NCBI RefSeq assembly: GCF_000151315.2
Contig: NW_011887309.1
Coordinates: 62,001-126,000 of the forward strand
Length of the DNA: 64,000 nucleotides
Direction: 5' to 3'
Source: Capsaspora owczarzaki ATCC 30864
Lineage: Eukaryota; Opisthokonta; Filasterea
Below the pieces are notes generated by a model, which was not told where the DNA came from, did not search any database, and saw nothing but the letters and a program-made list of their open reading frames with translations. The position numbers and the translations under genes are program-made. Below are positions 1 to 9,551 of the stretch, piece after piece (position 1 is the stretch's first letter; each line of letters starts with the position of its first letter).

Positions 1-875
1 GAGATGCCAAGCAGCTTCGCCCACTCCTCGCCGTGTATGACCGAATTCTCCTCAACATTTACCGCTGTATCGAGCAGAGCCGAACGCGCTGGCGCGGTCG
101 AATTATTGATGCGCTGCTCACCATCCACGGGCAGTACGTTCAAGATGCCGGTGGCTGGTCCTTTTTGCAGCGCACCAACAAGTCCATGCTGGGCGGCGTT
201 GTGGTGCACACCGTCTCCTCCGCCAATCGTCAAAGCAATGGTGCGACTGTCGCTACTGCTGCTGCTGCTGTTGCGGCTCCGGTCGAGCCCTGGCAACCCT
301 CAGCCAACGCCATGACTGCGACCGCAGGCGTGGATTCGCTCGCTGGATCTGATTTGTCCGCAGAAGGGCTGAACTTGCTGCCACCGTACTCGTCGTTGAA
401 GAAGATTCTCGGCGTTATCAGCATCATCCGCTTCCTCAAACACGAGCGCGCGCTGATTCATGTGCAGCGGATTCCGCTGTCGACCTCGGAGGCCGAAATG
501 CGCTTGAAGGATGTGCTGGAGCATCGCCAGATGCAGGAAGTCTCTGCGAATGGTACGGCTGGCGCCGATGCGATGGAATCGGCCTTGGCATCAACGGCGA
601 TGAATGCGGCGGCGACGGCGGCCGCTGGAGGGCAGCCAAAGAAGCCGGCGTCTCCCCTGGAGCAGGCACCCTTCATTGCAACTCCCCAGCGTCACAACCT
701 GTACCATGCCCGAAGAGCAATGGCCTTGCTGGAAGACATTTCCGACCTCATCAAGGACTTTCTTCCCGATTCCATCGCGCCCCGACGACAGCAGCAGCTC
801 CTCCCGCTCTACACGAAATGCAGCCAAATTGCATCCGAGGAGGAGTCTCGGCGCTGGGCCGCTGGAATGCGCTAG
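1..875 (+). CDS. Unrecognised protein, C-terminal part (5' end outside window)
   Basis: The frame is open from the window edge (first full codon at base 3) to TAG at 873-875, about 290 residues, so the true start lies upstream. I do not recognise the family. The first 60 residues look folded and helical, with a run LLAVYDRILLNIYRC followed by a basic-hydrophobic stretch. A low-complexity Ala/Val/Pro linker follows (about residues 80-115), then a second likely helical block containing SLKKILGVISIIRFLKHER. A second Ala-rich linker and a C-terminal helical block (RRAMALLEDISDLIKDFLP) end the protein. There is no signal peptide or transmembrane segment in the visible part. It converges with RAD23, with 249 bp between the stop codons. 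Codon use matches the neighbouring host genes. No function is proposed. Confidence 0.7.
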   Translation, partial: DAKQLRPLLAVYDRILLNIYRCIEQSRTRWRGRIIDALLTIHGQYVQDAGGWSFLQRTNKSMLGGVVVHTVSSANRQSNGATVATAAAAVAAPVEPWQPSANAMTATAGVDSLAGSDLSAEGLNLLPPYSSLKKILGVISIIRFLKHERALIHVQRIPLSTSEAEMRLKDVLEHRQMQEVSANGTAGADAMESALASTAMNAAATAAAGGQPKKPASPLEQAPFIATPQRHNLYHARRAMALLEDISDLIKDFLPDSIAPRRQQQLLPLYTKCSQIASEEESRRWAAGMR

Positions 876-1124
876 TGCGGGTAGTGTGATTGCGATTGTA
901 CGAGTTGGTTGTGCTTGATTTACAGGATTGATGCGATACAACATGAAGGAGGTAGAATTGTTTTCAAATACAACGCAACAAACAGCAACGACCATTGAAA
1001 ACGACAAAACAAAACGAGGACGAAGCCATTCTTGTTTTTAAAAACAAAGAAAACCAGCAAACATTTTTTTGTTTTGTTGTTTTTTCAAGGCAGGGTTTTA
1101 TCAAAACGAATGCACAGCACCGAG

Positions 1125-3507
1125 CTATTGTTGGGGTTGCTGCTGCTGGTCCTCCTCTTCTTCCGGCGGCTGCTCGAACAGAAGGTTGGCGGCCAGGTTC
1201 TCGTTCTTGTCGCAGGCAAAGTATGCCTCAATCACGCGGTGGTGCGAGAAGCCCAGAGCCTCAAGCTACCAAGGAGGAAATCACATTATCAGTAACAAGA
1301 ACAAACCTAATCAAAAACACGTACAACGACACGCTCAGTGATACTCACGCGTGCAATGGCTTCGTGCTCTTCTTGCGTGACGCGAATCACGTTCTGGCCG
1401 GCACCGGGAGCACCGCCTGCAGGCTCTTGCAATAGCCGCAGGAAGGCCTGGGGGTGCTGATCAATCGCTTGGAGAAGCTGTGGGTTGGCTTGGCCGATCT
1501 GGGCGAGAAGCGGGGGAAGCAAGTTGGGGTTTTGCTGGACGAGCTGGCGGAGCTGGTCAAACTGGGGCTGGGAGCGGAGGAACTCGAGCGGGTTGGGGCC
1601 GTCAGCATCCTCATCCTCACCCTCGTCGCCTTCGTCTTCGTAGTCTCCTGCGAAGAGATCGCCACCGAGCTGAGCAGGCGCAGGGGCCTGGGTTTGAGTG
1701 GGTTGGCCCTGTTGCTGTTGCTGCGCTTGGGGCTGTTGTGGCTGTTGTTGCTGGTGAGCACCACCGCCAATCTGTTGGGCAAGGGCTTGCTCGACGTGGC
1801 GCGGGATGCCGTTGAACAGGTACTCGGCAGCGCGGTCGGGGTTGTTGAAGGCGGCACGCAGCGCACGGACGACCTGGTCGCGCTCAAAGCCAAACTCCAT
1901 CAGCTGGAGAATGACGCGCTCCTGGTCTTCGTCGACCACCAGGGCGTTTGCGCCGACAGCGGCTTCTTGGGCGGCGGCGGCGGCGGCGGGGGCTTCAGTG
2001 GCGGGAGCAGGGGCGGCGACGGGAGCGGGTGCGGGTGCGGGTGCGGCGACTGGGGCAGGAGCAGGTGCGGCCACGGGGGCAGGAGCAGGTGCAGCGGCCA
2101 CAGGGGCAGGGGCAGGGGCGGCGGCGGGAGCGGCCTTTGGCTGAACAGAAGAAGAAGCAGACGAAATGTGTGAGCGCCTCAAAACCATTCTCGCACACTT
2201 GCGAGGCGAATTTCCACTCACCTTTGTGACCATGACGACGACAAAGTCGTTTTCCTTCATGTTGTAGTCGGCAATGGACTTGTCATCAGCGAGAACATGG
2301 CCTGTGTCAAGAAAATCGTTTTAGACCGAGTCAGCAATGCTCGTTCTCTTTGCCTCCAACCGAGCACAACTCTGAGGCTGATGTCGTTGCTTTCTCTCTC
2401 TTTCGCTCTCTTTCTCTCTCGTTTACCAGAGTGAATGAGCTTCTGGCCTGCGACGGGGTAACCAGCGCCCTGTGCGGCCTCAATCTTGGTCTTGAAATCG
2501 ACGACCTGTCGTTCCAAATGCAATTGAAGACAAAAGTTCAGTGAGTTTGCGTTTTTGAATTCAACGCGCTTTTGCTTCAACTTTTTCGAGTCGTTTGTTT
2601 TGCAAACGGAAACAAAACTCAAAACGAGAACAAAACTCAAAACTTGAACATCAAAAAGAAAGAAAAGTTGGCAGAAAAACAGCAAAAAACTGGAAAATCA
2701 ACAAAGAAAAGAAAAGCAAAGAAAAAAAAAAAGTTGGAAATCGCGAAACCTTTTTTTTTTTTTTTTTTTTTTTTTTGGTTTTTTGTAGTGAAAAGTCGTT
2801 GCTTTTTGAGCGCGTTTTTTCGTTGCATTGTTGTAAAGTGCGTTTGAAAGAAGAAGAACGAAAGAAGAACGAAAGACGGACGAAGCGAGGAGAAGCGAAG
2901 AGAGGAAGAGAAGAAGAAGCGGGAAAAGCCGTTTGGAGAAGAAGAAGAAGAAGAAAGAAAAAAAAGCAAAGACAATGACAAAGACAATGGAACGAGAGAC
3001 AGAGAGACAGAGACAGAGACACGAAGACAGAGACAGAGAGGGACGAGGATAGAAACATAGAGACCGAGACAGAGACAAAACGCTCGTGGTGGAGAGAGAG
3101 TGAAGAGAGAGTGAGGAGAGCAAAGACAAGAGCCGCCACAGTTCATAGTCAATGACACGAGGACCAGCGTTACGTAACAGTCAGTGAGTTTGGGGGGAAA
3201 GACACACTGTGACTCAAAAAACAAACTGAGAAAGCACATGCTCAGACTCAACCACGTGACCGAAACAGAGAGAGAGAGAGAGAGAGAGAGAAACGGAAAA
3301 GAGAAGACGAAGACCAGTCTCAATCTCAACTCACTCTACACTCTGACTCTCACTCTGACTCTATGAAACACAACATGGGAGAAGGAAGAGGGGGAGGGGG
3401 TTGTTCAAGTGAGGGGGAAGCGCTGTGGTTTGAGGCCGCACAGAGTCAGTCTCGGCAACGTCGATGGCGAACTGCGTTTGCTGCAGCGTTTTGACTGTGA
3501 TGCGCAT
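1125..3507 (-). CDS. RAD23: UV excision repair protein RAD23 (UBL-UBA-XPCB-UBA shuttle)
   Basis: RAD23 carries ubiquitinated substrates to the proteasome and stabilises XPC in nucleotide-excision repair. I place five exons: 3442-3507, 2427-2505, 2222-2301, 1349-2140 and 1125-1265, giving 385 aa with every junction in frame. The ubiquitin-like domain (residues 1-75) starts [17 protein letters not shown], is split over three exons and ends in the family's FVVVMVTK. An Ala/Pro-rich linker follows, then UBA1 ([19 protein letters not shown]), a Gln/Asp-rich linker, the XPC-binding domain ([19 protein letters not shown]) and the C-terminal UBA2 ([20 protein letters not shown]), ending in a short polyQ tail. 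Length and domain order match human RAD23A/B. The first intron (2506-3441) is long and purine/pyrimidine-skewed. The start at 3507 is set by the homology of the UBL's first strand. Confidence 0.95.
2506..3441 (-). repeat. Simple-sequence-rich first intron of RAD23
   Basis: This 936-nt intron is dominated on the plus strand by AAAG/GAGA-type purine runs, a 26-nt poly-T at 2751-2776 followed by GGTTTTTT, and (AG)n near 3268-3291. It reads open in many frames only because it is low complexity; no exon in it can be supported. Confidence 0.7.
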
Positions 3508-4404
3508 TGTGAACTATGACAAAAAAAAAAGTGGACTGAAATGCAATGCATTGGACTTGATTAGGGAAGTAGTGCATGATATCAGGAACTTGTTTAGAAC
3601 GAGAGGCACGATGGACGAGCTGGGTGGAGCGGCATTGAGAGAAAATGATCAGCGTTCTGTTTTGCTTTGATACAGTATTATGCAGTCGAGGTCGAAATCA
3701 CAGCAGGCGAGGTTGGAAATTAGAGCGGACGAAGTGAGGAAAATCGGATTGGGAAAAAGTAGCTTGGTTGAAAGTGCGAGAAAAATGGTTTTTTCCGTAA
3801 TTGGTTTTTGTGCGTTCGATTTGGTTTTCAACGAGTTGGTTTTTGCAAGCTTGTATTTCGAATTAACCCACTTGAGATGTTAGAATTACCAACAACTTCA
3901 GGAAGTATTTGAATTGAATCATGTATCTTGGAAGGTCATTAGATGCTGGGGTGAGTAGCGGGAAAGCTAGGGCTCGGGAAGAGCTCGAACTACAGTTTTG
4001 ATGGATTACTTCCACAGCGACGTCTTTACCACCCAGGGCTCGTACTCACGAGCTATTTCGGTGTAAGCATTAGCATTTGCATAGTTTATCATAATGTCAT
4101 TAAATTGGTGGCAATCGTATGCCGAGTGGATTGTTCCGATCATTCCTAACGGCCAGCCAGTTGCAGCACCAATGACAACGCAATGTGCACTCCACAGTGG
4201 AGCGCTCCGGCTTGCATACGCTCAATACATGCACATACATGTATAAATAGGCTCAACTATGTTTGTTTTATGAAGGTTTACGGGTAGAGTGAAGAAAGGA
4301 CGCAAGGCCGACCGGACTGTGGGGTTTTCTCCTGAAAGCCATCGACTAGTCTTTGGCAGATGCTTGTTGCAGAATAAACATGATTTGAAATGGATGAATA
4401 ACAA
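3508..4404. other. Intergenic region between RAD23 and the transposon
   Basis: This holds the RAD23 promoter/5' region at its left and a transposon relic at 3672-3851. The remainder, 3852-4404, is AT-richer than neighbouring exons, and I see no coding potential supported by homology. Confidence 0.5.
3672..3851 (+). mobile_element. Relic terminal segment related to the Tc1/mariner element at 4405-6357
   Basis: It begins with TACAGTATT, the same nine bases that end the complete transposon nearby. Read inward it tracks the reverse complement of that element's right (transposase 5') end. Shared blocks include a GAG-TTGGAAAT-AGA-CGGACGA stretch near 3710, and CGATTTGGTTTT and GAGTTGGTTTTTGC near 3809-3850. 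Spacing differs and no transposase-coding sequence follows, so this is a diverged, truncated end rather than a full copy. Alignment was by eye. Confidence 0.55.
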
Positions 4405-4509
4405 TACAGTATTTATACATGTAACATGACACAGACGATCACATCAAACGACCACCCAAAACAGGCGAGCGGACGCCATTGAGGGAGCTTTCGAAGGAGA
4501 GCACGCCAA

Positions 4510-6042
4510 CTAATCTAGCACATCGTGCATCTCGTGACAAGCATTAAAGTACTTGAGCTGAACATGCGTGATAGTGTTTTGGCAATGCGTTGCCGTCACG
4601 GTACCAACAGCAGCGGTAATGCGACTTGAGATTGTTTCGTTCGGTTCCAGCCGGGAGCGCTTGAACGCAGCCTTCACTTGGTTGAAGACATACTCGATCG
4701 GGTTCAAGAACGATGAGTACGGAGGCAGAAAGAGCATCCCATACCCGCGGCGTGCAAAAAGCTCGCGCACTTCGGGTGTCTTGTGAATGCGCGCGTTGTC
4801 CACGATCCAGGCTTTGTAGCGATGATGTCCCGGAAAGCTGACACCTGGGTGCTCTTCGCTCGGTACGAAATAGGAAGTATTGTCATTGTGCTCATCAATC
4901 TCGTCTTGAATGAGTTCTTCGTGTGGTGGAACGTAGACGCCGCCATCATCGTTGTCATCATCGTCGAGAATCCTGCGACGAGAACGGCGCTTCTTTCTGG
5001 TCGTCGAAGCAGAGGTGGAAGCAGAGGTGGAAGCAGAGGTGGAAGCAGAGGTGGAAGCAGAGGTGGAAGCAGAGGTGGAAGCAGGAGCTGACCCGCCAGC
5101 TGCAGACGCAGCAGACGACACAACTGCAGCGGGAGGGGCAGGTGGTTGGGACGAGGACGCTGCACCGGACGTCAGCAGTGGCACGTGAACTGCATTACTG
5201 GTCGACACACTGTCCTCAACCACGTTTGTAAGGGGGAGGTCGGGCTCAAGCTGTTGCACTGGGAGCTCATCCACAGCGATGCCAGACGCGGCGGTGTCGA
5301 CGGCTTTTTTTGCCTCGAGCGTGTCAAACAGCTTCGTCATCGCCTCCGCAAAGACATGGCCAGTCACGCCTCCGAGCTGGATCTCACTCAACACAACGCC
5401 GCTCATTCCGATCGCTGCAATGAGCGTGAAATTCGCTGCACGAATACTGCCAACTTGAACGATTGCGCGCGCGCCCTTGCGAGATCGACCTCGCGTTCGA
5501 TGCTGATTCGCATTAAATCCACTCTCGTCCACGTAGAACAAGCGATCCACAGGTGTCTGAAAAGCCTCGAAGAGCTCAGCCCATTTCTTGCGTTGGGCTT
5601 TGATTTCAGGCGAATTTTTCACCTTGACCTGCTCGTACACGCGCTTGAACGTGAAGCCCCGTCGTAACATGGCACGCCCGATGGTTGCTTGATGCACTTG
5701 AATGCCAAATGTCGTCAGGAGGAGGTCCTGGAGCTCTTGATTGGTCACATTGACGTTCTTGTCGAGCTCCATCTCGAGAAAATGGAGATGCTCCGCTGTG
5801 AGCACACGGCATCCCTTGGGATTGACGTGATGTGACGTCCACTCTCCGCGCTCCTTGAAACGTTGCACTACGTTGGACACAGTGCTGATGGGGTGATGGA
5901 GCATGCTGGCGACCGTGACGAGAGGCAAGGCGCGATCAACAGCCAAGTCGATGATCCGCTTCCGTTCGGGGTCTTCTAGATGGACACACTTCCGCGGCGC
6001 GCGTGATTCGGTGGCCTGCGCCTCGTTTTGACGTTTGGGCAT
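4510..6042 (-). CDS. Tc1/mariner (IS630-type, DD34E) transposase
   Basis: This is an uninterrupted 510-codon frame from the ATG at 6042. The frame stays open a little further upstream, but that part translates transposon subterminal sequence. Near residues 20-135 is a helix-turn-helix/winged-helix DNA-binding region (RIIDLAVDRALPLVTVASML, then a second helical block). The DDE_3 catalytic core follows: first Asp in RLFYVDESGFN, second Asp in WIVDNARIHK, and the Glu in LNPIEYVFNQVK with 34 residues between second Asp and Glu. Between the first two catalytic residues is a long non-family insertion made of an (Ala-Ser-Thr-Ser)n tract and an Arg/Lys then Asp-rich stretch. All three catalytic residues are present, so the enzyme could be active. 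Confidence 0.88.
   Translation of the reverse strand: MPKRQNEAQATESRAPRKCVHLEDPERKRIIDLAVDRALPLVTVASMLHHPISTVSNVVQRFKERGEWTSHHVNPKGCRVLTAEHLHFLEMELDKNVNVTNQELQDLLLTTFGIQVHQATIGRAMLRRGFTFKRVYEQVKVKNSPEIKAQRKKWAELFEAFQTPVDRLFYVDESGFNANQHRTRGRSRKGARAIVQVGSIRAANFTLIAAIGMSGVVLSEIQLGGVTGHVFAEAMTKLFDTLEAKKAVDTAASGIAVDELPVQQLEPDLPLTNVVEDSVSTSNAVHVPLLTSGAASSSQPPAPPAAVVSSAASAAGGSAPASTSASTSASTSASTSASTSASTSASTTRKKRRSRRRILDDDDNDDGGVYVPPHEELIQDEIDEHNDNTSYFVPSEEHPGVSFPGHHRYKAWIVDNARIHKTPEVRELFARRGYGMLFLPPYSSFLNPIEYVFNQVKAAFKRSRLEPNETISSRITAAVGTVTATHCQNTITHVQLKYFNACHEMHDVLD
5006..5085. repeat. 12-bp tandem repeat inside the transposase gene
   Basis: The unit GAAGCAGAGGTG is repeated about 6.7 times in perfect phase. 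It encodes the Ser/Thr/Ala repeat on the minus strand and keeps the reading frame. Confidence 0.9.
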
Positions 6043-6357
6043 GACTACAGAGCAGGTTCGTCTGGGGGTGTTTGCAAATCCCAAACATGAAGTGGCAATT
6101 TCCCAACCAAGAGTGCGAATTTTCAGTTTCAAGCTTTTATTCCAAATTGTTCGCGCCAAAAAAACCAGACCTTATCTTGGCAAAAACCAACTCGGGCGCA
6201 GTTTGGACAGTTTCGTGTTTTTAAAAACCAAATCGATAGCATTTTGTCCAAAATCGCACTACAAATTTGTACCATTTCAAATGTTTAAAAACCAAATCGT
6301 CCGTTTCTATTTCCAAACTCATATTGCAGTTTTCATCTTCGGACGCACAATACTGTA

Positions 6358-6727
6358 TTTTCGTTAAACTCGAGACTCGCATCCGATCGGCTTTGATTTG
6401 GGAGTGACTAGCAGTTTATCATGATCACAATCTACAAGCTGCGGGAAGACTCACGACTGAAGCGGCGTCGAGGAAAAAGTTCAGTTTTGCCAATTTTTGG
6501 TCGTCGCTCTTTAATACTCGACAGTCAATCTTGCTGTGCATGTCCAGTCAATGGAAGCCCCTGTTTCAGTCTACTTTCTTGATCGCCTTGCTAAGGTTTG
6601 TTTGGTTTTTAGCTCTTGAGCTGCTTTGGCGATCGCTGAGGGAATGAGATGTGTCAGCCTTCGCGTCAGCCTCCAAAACAAACTCATCCCCTTGCATTAG
6701 AAATTCCTCAAGCACATTGATTGAAAC
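6358..6727. other. Intergenic region upstream of the ankyrin gene
   Basis: These 370 bp lie between the transposon's right end and the ankyrin-repeat start codon and presumably contain that gene's promoter. I see no repeat or supported reading frame. Confidence 0.5.
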
Positions 6728-8188
6728 ATGACCGCTCTTGCTTTGACTCCCAATACCCGACTGCAAGAAGCCATCCGCAGCAACGATTTGGCAGCCGTGC
6801 AACTTGAGCTCCAAAACGGATTCGACCATGCTGCCACAATTCTCGCCGTGAGATTACAACGCAGTGCGATCGCCCAGTACTTGGTCAAGGCTGGGGTAGA
6901 CCCCATGCCCGGCCTGATTGCCGCGGTGAGCACAAATGACAAGCAAATGCTGGAAGTGCTGCTGGCCGCTGGTGCCAACCCCAATCCGACCGAGACCGGC
7001 CAATCGCGCGCAGTCCTCGAAGTCGGGCTCATCCATGCCCACGTAGCTCTCGAATGCGTTCAACTACTGCTGGCTGCCGGTGCAAATCCAAACCACTGGT
7101 CTGCCATGCGACGCCCGCCGTTGGCCATCTCGACTGGTCCTGACATGGTGGACATTACCCGAGCCATGCTCGCAGCTGGAGCAGATCCGAATCGCACGGG
7201 ATCCAATGGGTGGTCTGCTTTAATGCACGCTGCACAGAGCGGCAATGTAGCGCAGGCCGGGGTATTGCTGGATGCAGGAGCCGACCCGCACATTCGCGCT
7301 GACGACGGCTCCAGTTGTCTACACATTGCCGTTCAGAGCGGACATGTCGGCATGGTGCGCTTTCTCTTGTCCCGGCAAGCGGCAGCTGTCGACGCACAAG
7401 CATTCGCGCTGCGCCGTGTGATTGACGCAGACGACGCGATAACTTTGGGCAACCTGCTTCGGGCTGGAGCCGACCCTTCCACTCGATTTGGCCGGCAAGA
7501 GACGCTGCTCGGTCGGGCAGCCATGGCAGGCGCCACGAAAGTCGTTGAGCTGCTGCTCAAGCATCCAAGTCAGGACCTGGCAGACACGAAGAGCATGCTC
7601 GGTCGCACGGCGTTAATGTTTGCAGCCAACACGGACTTGACGTGGCTGCTGCTCCAAGCGGGCGCCAGCGTTCATACGGCTGACGCGCGTGGGTGGACTG
7701 CGCTGGCGTACGCGGCAGCCTCGAATGACAGTGAGCGCATTTCCATGCTCATCGAGGCCGGCGCTGAGGTGAATTCGGCCGCGTTGGATGGCAAAACAGC
7801 TTTGATGATTGCTGCCAGTCGCGGTTTTGCAGCTGCAGTGTCCACACTGTGTCATGTTGGAGCGCGCGTTGATTTGTGTGACAATTCGGGTGATACGGCG
7901 TTGCTTGCTGCCACTTCTAACAGGCCAGGTGCGACTGTCGCCGTGTTAGTCCAGTTGCTCATTGATGCAGGGGCAAACATTCATGCTGTTGCCGCAGACG
8001 GTGCGACTGCATTGATCCGACAAGCCATTCGACGAGACAATGAATCGATTCAAGTGCTCTTGAAAGCCGGTGCAGCAGCCACCCATGCTGATCGCACAGG
8101 CCGGACGGCGCTCGAATACTGGCCGAGCTGTCCTTCGCTCAAGTTCCTGACAGCGCCGGTTAAACCAGCTCTGGCGTCGAGCCTGTGA
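6728..8188 (+). CDS. Ankyrin-repeat protein
   Basis: This is a single-exon gene of 486 aa. Nearly the whole protein is ankyrin repeats of about 33 residues, shown by recurrent LLxAGAdPN turns (VLLAAGANPNPTETG, LLLAAGANPNHWS, AMLAAGADPNRTG, VLLDAGADPHIRADDG, NLLRAGADPSTRFG, LLLQAGASVHTADARG, MLIEAGAEVNSAALDG, LLIDAGANIHAVAADG). I count roughly 12 repeats including degenerate ones at the N-terminus. No other domain, signal peptide or transmembrane segment is visible. The repeats imply a protein-binding scaffold; no partner can be named. The ATG at 6728 is the first in frame and follows an AT-rich leader. The lack of introns is unusual beside its neighbours. DPH3 starts 119 bp downstream on the same strand. 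Confidence 0.9.
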   Translation: MTALALTPNTRLQEAIRSNDLAAVQLELQNGFDHAATILAVRLQRSAIAQYLVKAGVDPMPGLIAAVSTNDKQMLEVLLAAGANPNPTETGQSRAVLEVGLIHAHVALECVQLLLAAGANPNHWSAMRRPPLAISTGPDMVDITRAMLAAGADPNRTGSNGWSALMHAAQSGNVAQAGVLLDAGADPHIRADDGSSCLHIAVQSGHVGMVRFLLSRQAAAVDAQAFALRRVIDADDAITLGNLLRAGADPSTRFGRQETLLGRAAMAGATKVVELLLKHPSQDLADTKSMLGRTALMFAANTDLTWLLLQAGASVHTADARGWTALAYAAASNDSERISMLIEAGAEVNSAALDGKTALMIAASRGFAAAVSTLCHVGARVDLCDNSGDTALLAATSNRPGATVAVLVQLLIDAGANIHAVAADGATALIRQAIRRDNESIQVLLKAGAAATHADRTGRTALEYWPSCPSLKFLTAPVKPALASSL

Positions 8189-8307
8189 TGTTTCGTTTGC
8201 TTTCTTAGATGTTTAGAGTAAATCACTTTTGACGTTTTGTTTCCATTCTGAGTTTCGTTCGCTTGCTCAGTTCACTTTTTTTCTGTTTCTTTTGAGCAGT
8301 TGCAACA

Positions 8308-8996
8308 ATGAGCGTCTTCCACGACGAGGTCGAGATTGAGGACTTTGAGTACGACGCCGAGAGCCGCATTTACATTTACCCGTGCCCATGCGGCGACAAG
8401 TTCCAAATCACACTGGTAACCAACAGGCTGAGTGTCGGAGAAGTCAGAGTTCGCAGAATGACGTCAAAAGCACTTGTGCTGATGCACCTTCCCCCGCACA
8501 ACGACATGTTGCTTTGGCTCTATTCCTTGCTGCTTCGCTATTTCGCTCATACAATAGGAGGAGCTGCATGACGGTGAGGACGTGGCGCGGTGTCCGAGCT
8601 GCTCGCTGCTCGTCAAGGTCATTTTCAACCCCGTAAGTCTCGCTGCTGCAGTCTCCTGTTTTCCCCCCAATGCCGGGGTTGAGTTTGGGTTTGGTCTTGG
8701 CCGCAGTCACAGCACACATTGCGCTGCGTGGCTCTGTGCTCCGTGGAGAGTGTCGGAGCTTCAATGCGCTGCCCATGTGCGACTTTCACCCACAAACTCA
8801 TTCACGACCGTTGCATTCGAGTCATGAGGTGTTGCTCACTTTTGTATTGCATTGTACTGTGTTGTGGTTGTTATTGTGATTGTTTGGCTCGTTGGGGTTT
8901 GGGTTGGATTGTTTTTAGGACAACTTGCCGCCGCTCGACGACTCAGACGCAAGCACTGCGCCACCGAACGCGCCCGCTCCAGTCGCAGTGCATTAA
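8308..8996 (+). CDS. DPH3: Diphthamide biosynthesis protein 3 (CSL zinc-finger)
   Basis: DPH3/KTI11 is the small iron/zinc protein that passes electrons to DPH1-DPH2 in the first step of diphthamide synthesis on elongation factor 2. It also serves Elongator in tRNA modification. Three exons (8308-8415, 8558-8632, 8919-8996) give 86 aa. The first 61 residues follow the family closely: [16 protein letters not shown], the first metal pair in PCPCGDKF, and the second pair in [15 protein letters not shown], so all four Cys are present. The last exon encodes a short Asp/Ala/Pro tail unlike the human C-terminus, which is normal for this poorly conserved end. The acceptor choice at 8557 gives the expected E-E-L-x-x-G-E-D-V. 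Confidence 0.95.
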
Positions 8997-9551
8997 GCAG
9001 CATTTGAAAATCGGTGACCGCGCAAAAACCCCAACCGACTGTTGGTGAAAGGCTCGTTTCCGACGTGATTGGTACATTATTATGTGGATTGTTTGAATTG
9101 AAATCGTTTGAGTGCTGAAAGAGTGTTGGGGATTCAGAGTATTGAGTTCAATAACAACCCAACATTCTTCCTCTCCTTCAACGTCGCAAGAGTACGACGG
9201 CATGGCGAGCAGTGAAAAAAAGCGAGGCTCAAACGTGAAAAATCGCTCAACGTTCAAACCTTTACTCCTGACGAGCTCCGTTGCACACATCCTTTTCGCA
9301 TGTTCCTATTGCATGCTTTTCAGAAGTAGTTCAGTTTGATGCTTTGGCCGATGTCGTACAAGAACGGGGACAAAGTTTTCGGCTTTCCACACAAAACTCC
9401 AATGCATGCCCGTTTCTCCCGCCATTTTTTTGCTCCACGACTATGGACATGAATATTGAGCACGAATCTGGAAAGAACCGAGGAGAATAATGGGTTGCAT
9501 TGGGATGGAATCGATTTGAGGGACAGTCTTCTTGTTCGAAGATCGTCCAAA
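8997..9551. other. Intergenic region upstream of the LRR kinase
   Basis: These 555 bp separate the DPH3 stop from the LRR-kinase ATG. The region probably carries the DPH3 3' UTR and the kinase promoter. No homology-supported coding sequence was seen on either strand. Confidence 0.5.

Larger units (their letters stand above)
4405..6357 (-). mobile_element. Tc1/mariner-superfamily DNA transposon, apparently complete
   Basis: A single intact transposase gene is bounded by a 9-bp perfect terminal inverted repeat, TACAGTATT at 4405-4413 and AATACTGTA at 6349-6357. The outermost TA on each side is consistent with the TA target duplication of this superfamily. The element is about 1.95 kb, usual for Tc1/mariner/IS630-type elements. 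The subterminal regions on the two sides differ from each other. The open transposase and the exact ends suggest a fairly recent insertion. Confidence 0.75.

Noticed and set aside
2637-3329. Large Ser/Phe/Leu-rich frames across the RAD23 first intron
   Set aside because: They are products of CT/AG simple sequence and poly-T; the flanking UBL exons show that the region is an intron.
6043-6159. Longer transposase start (39 codons upstream of the ATG at 6042)
   Set aside because: The extra codons translate transposon subterminal DNA and resemble no transposase N-terminus; the next Met starts a basic, typical N-terminus.
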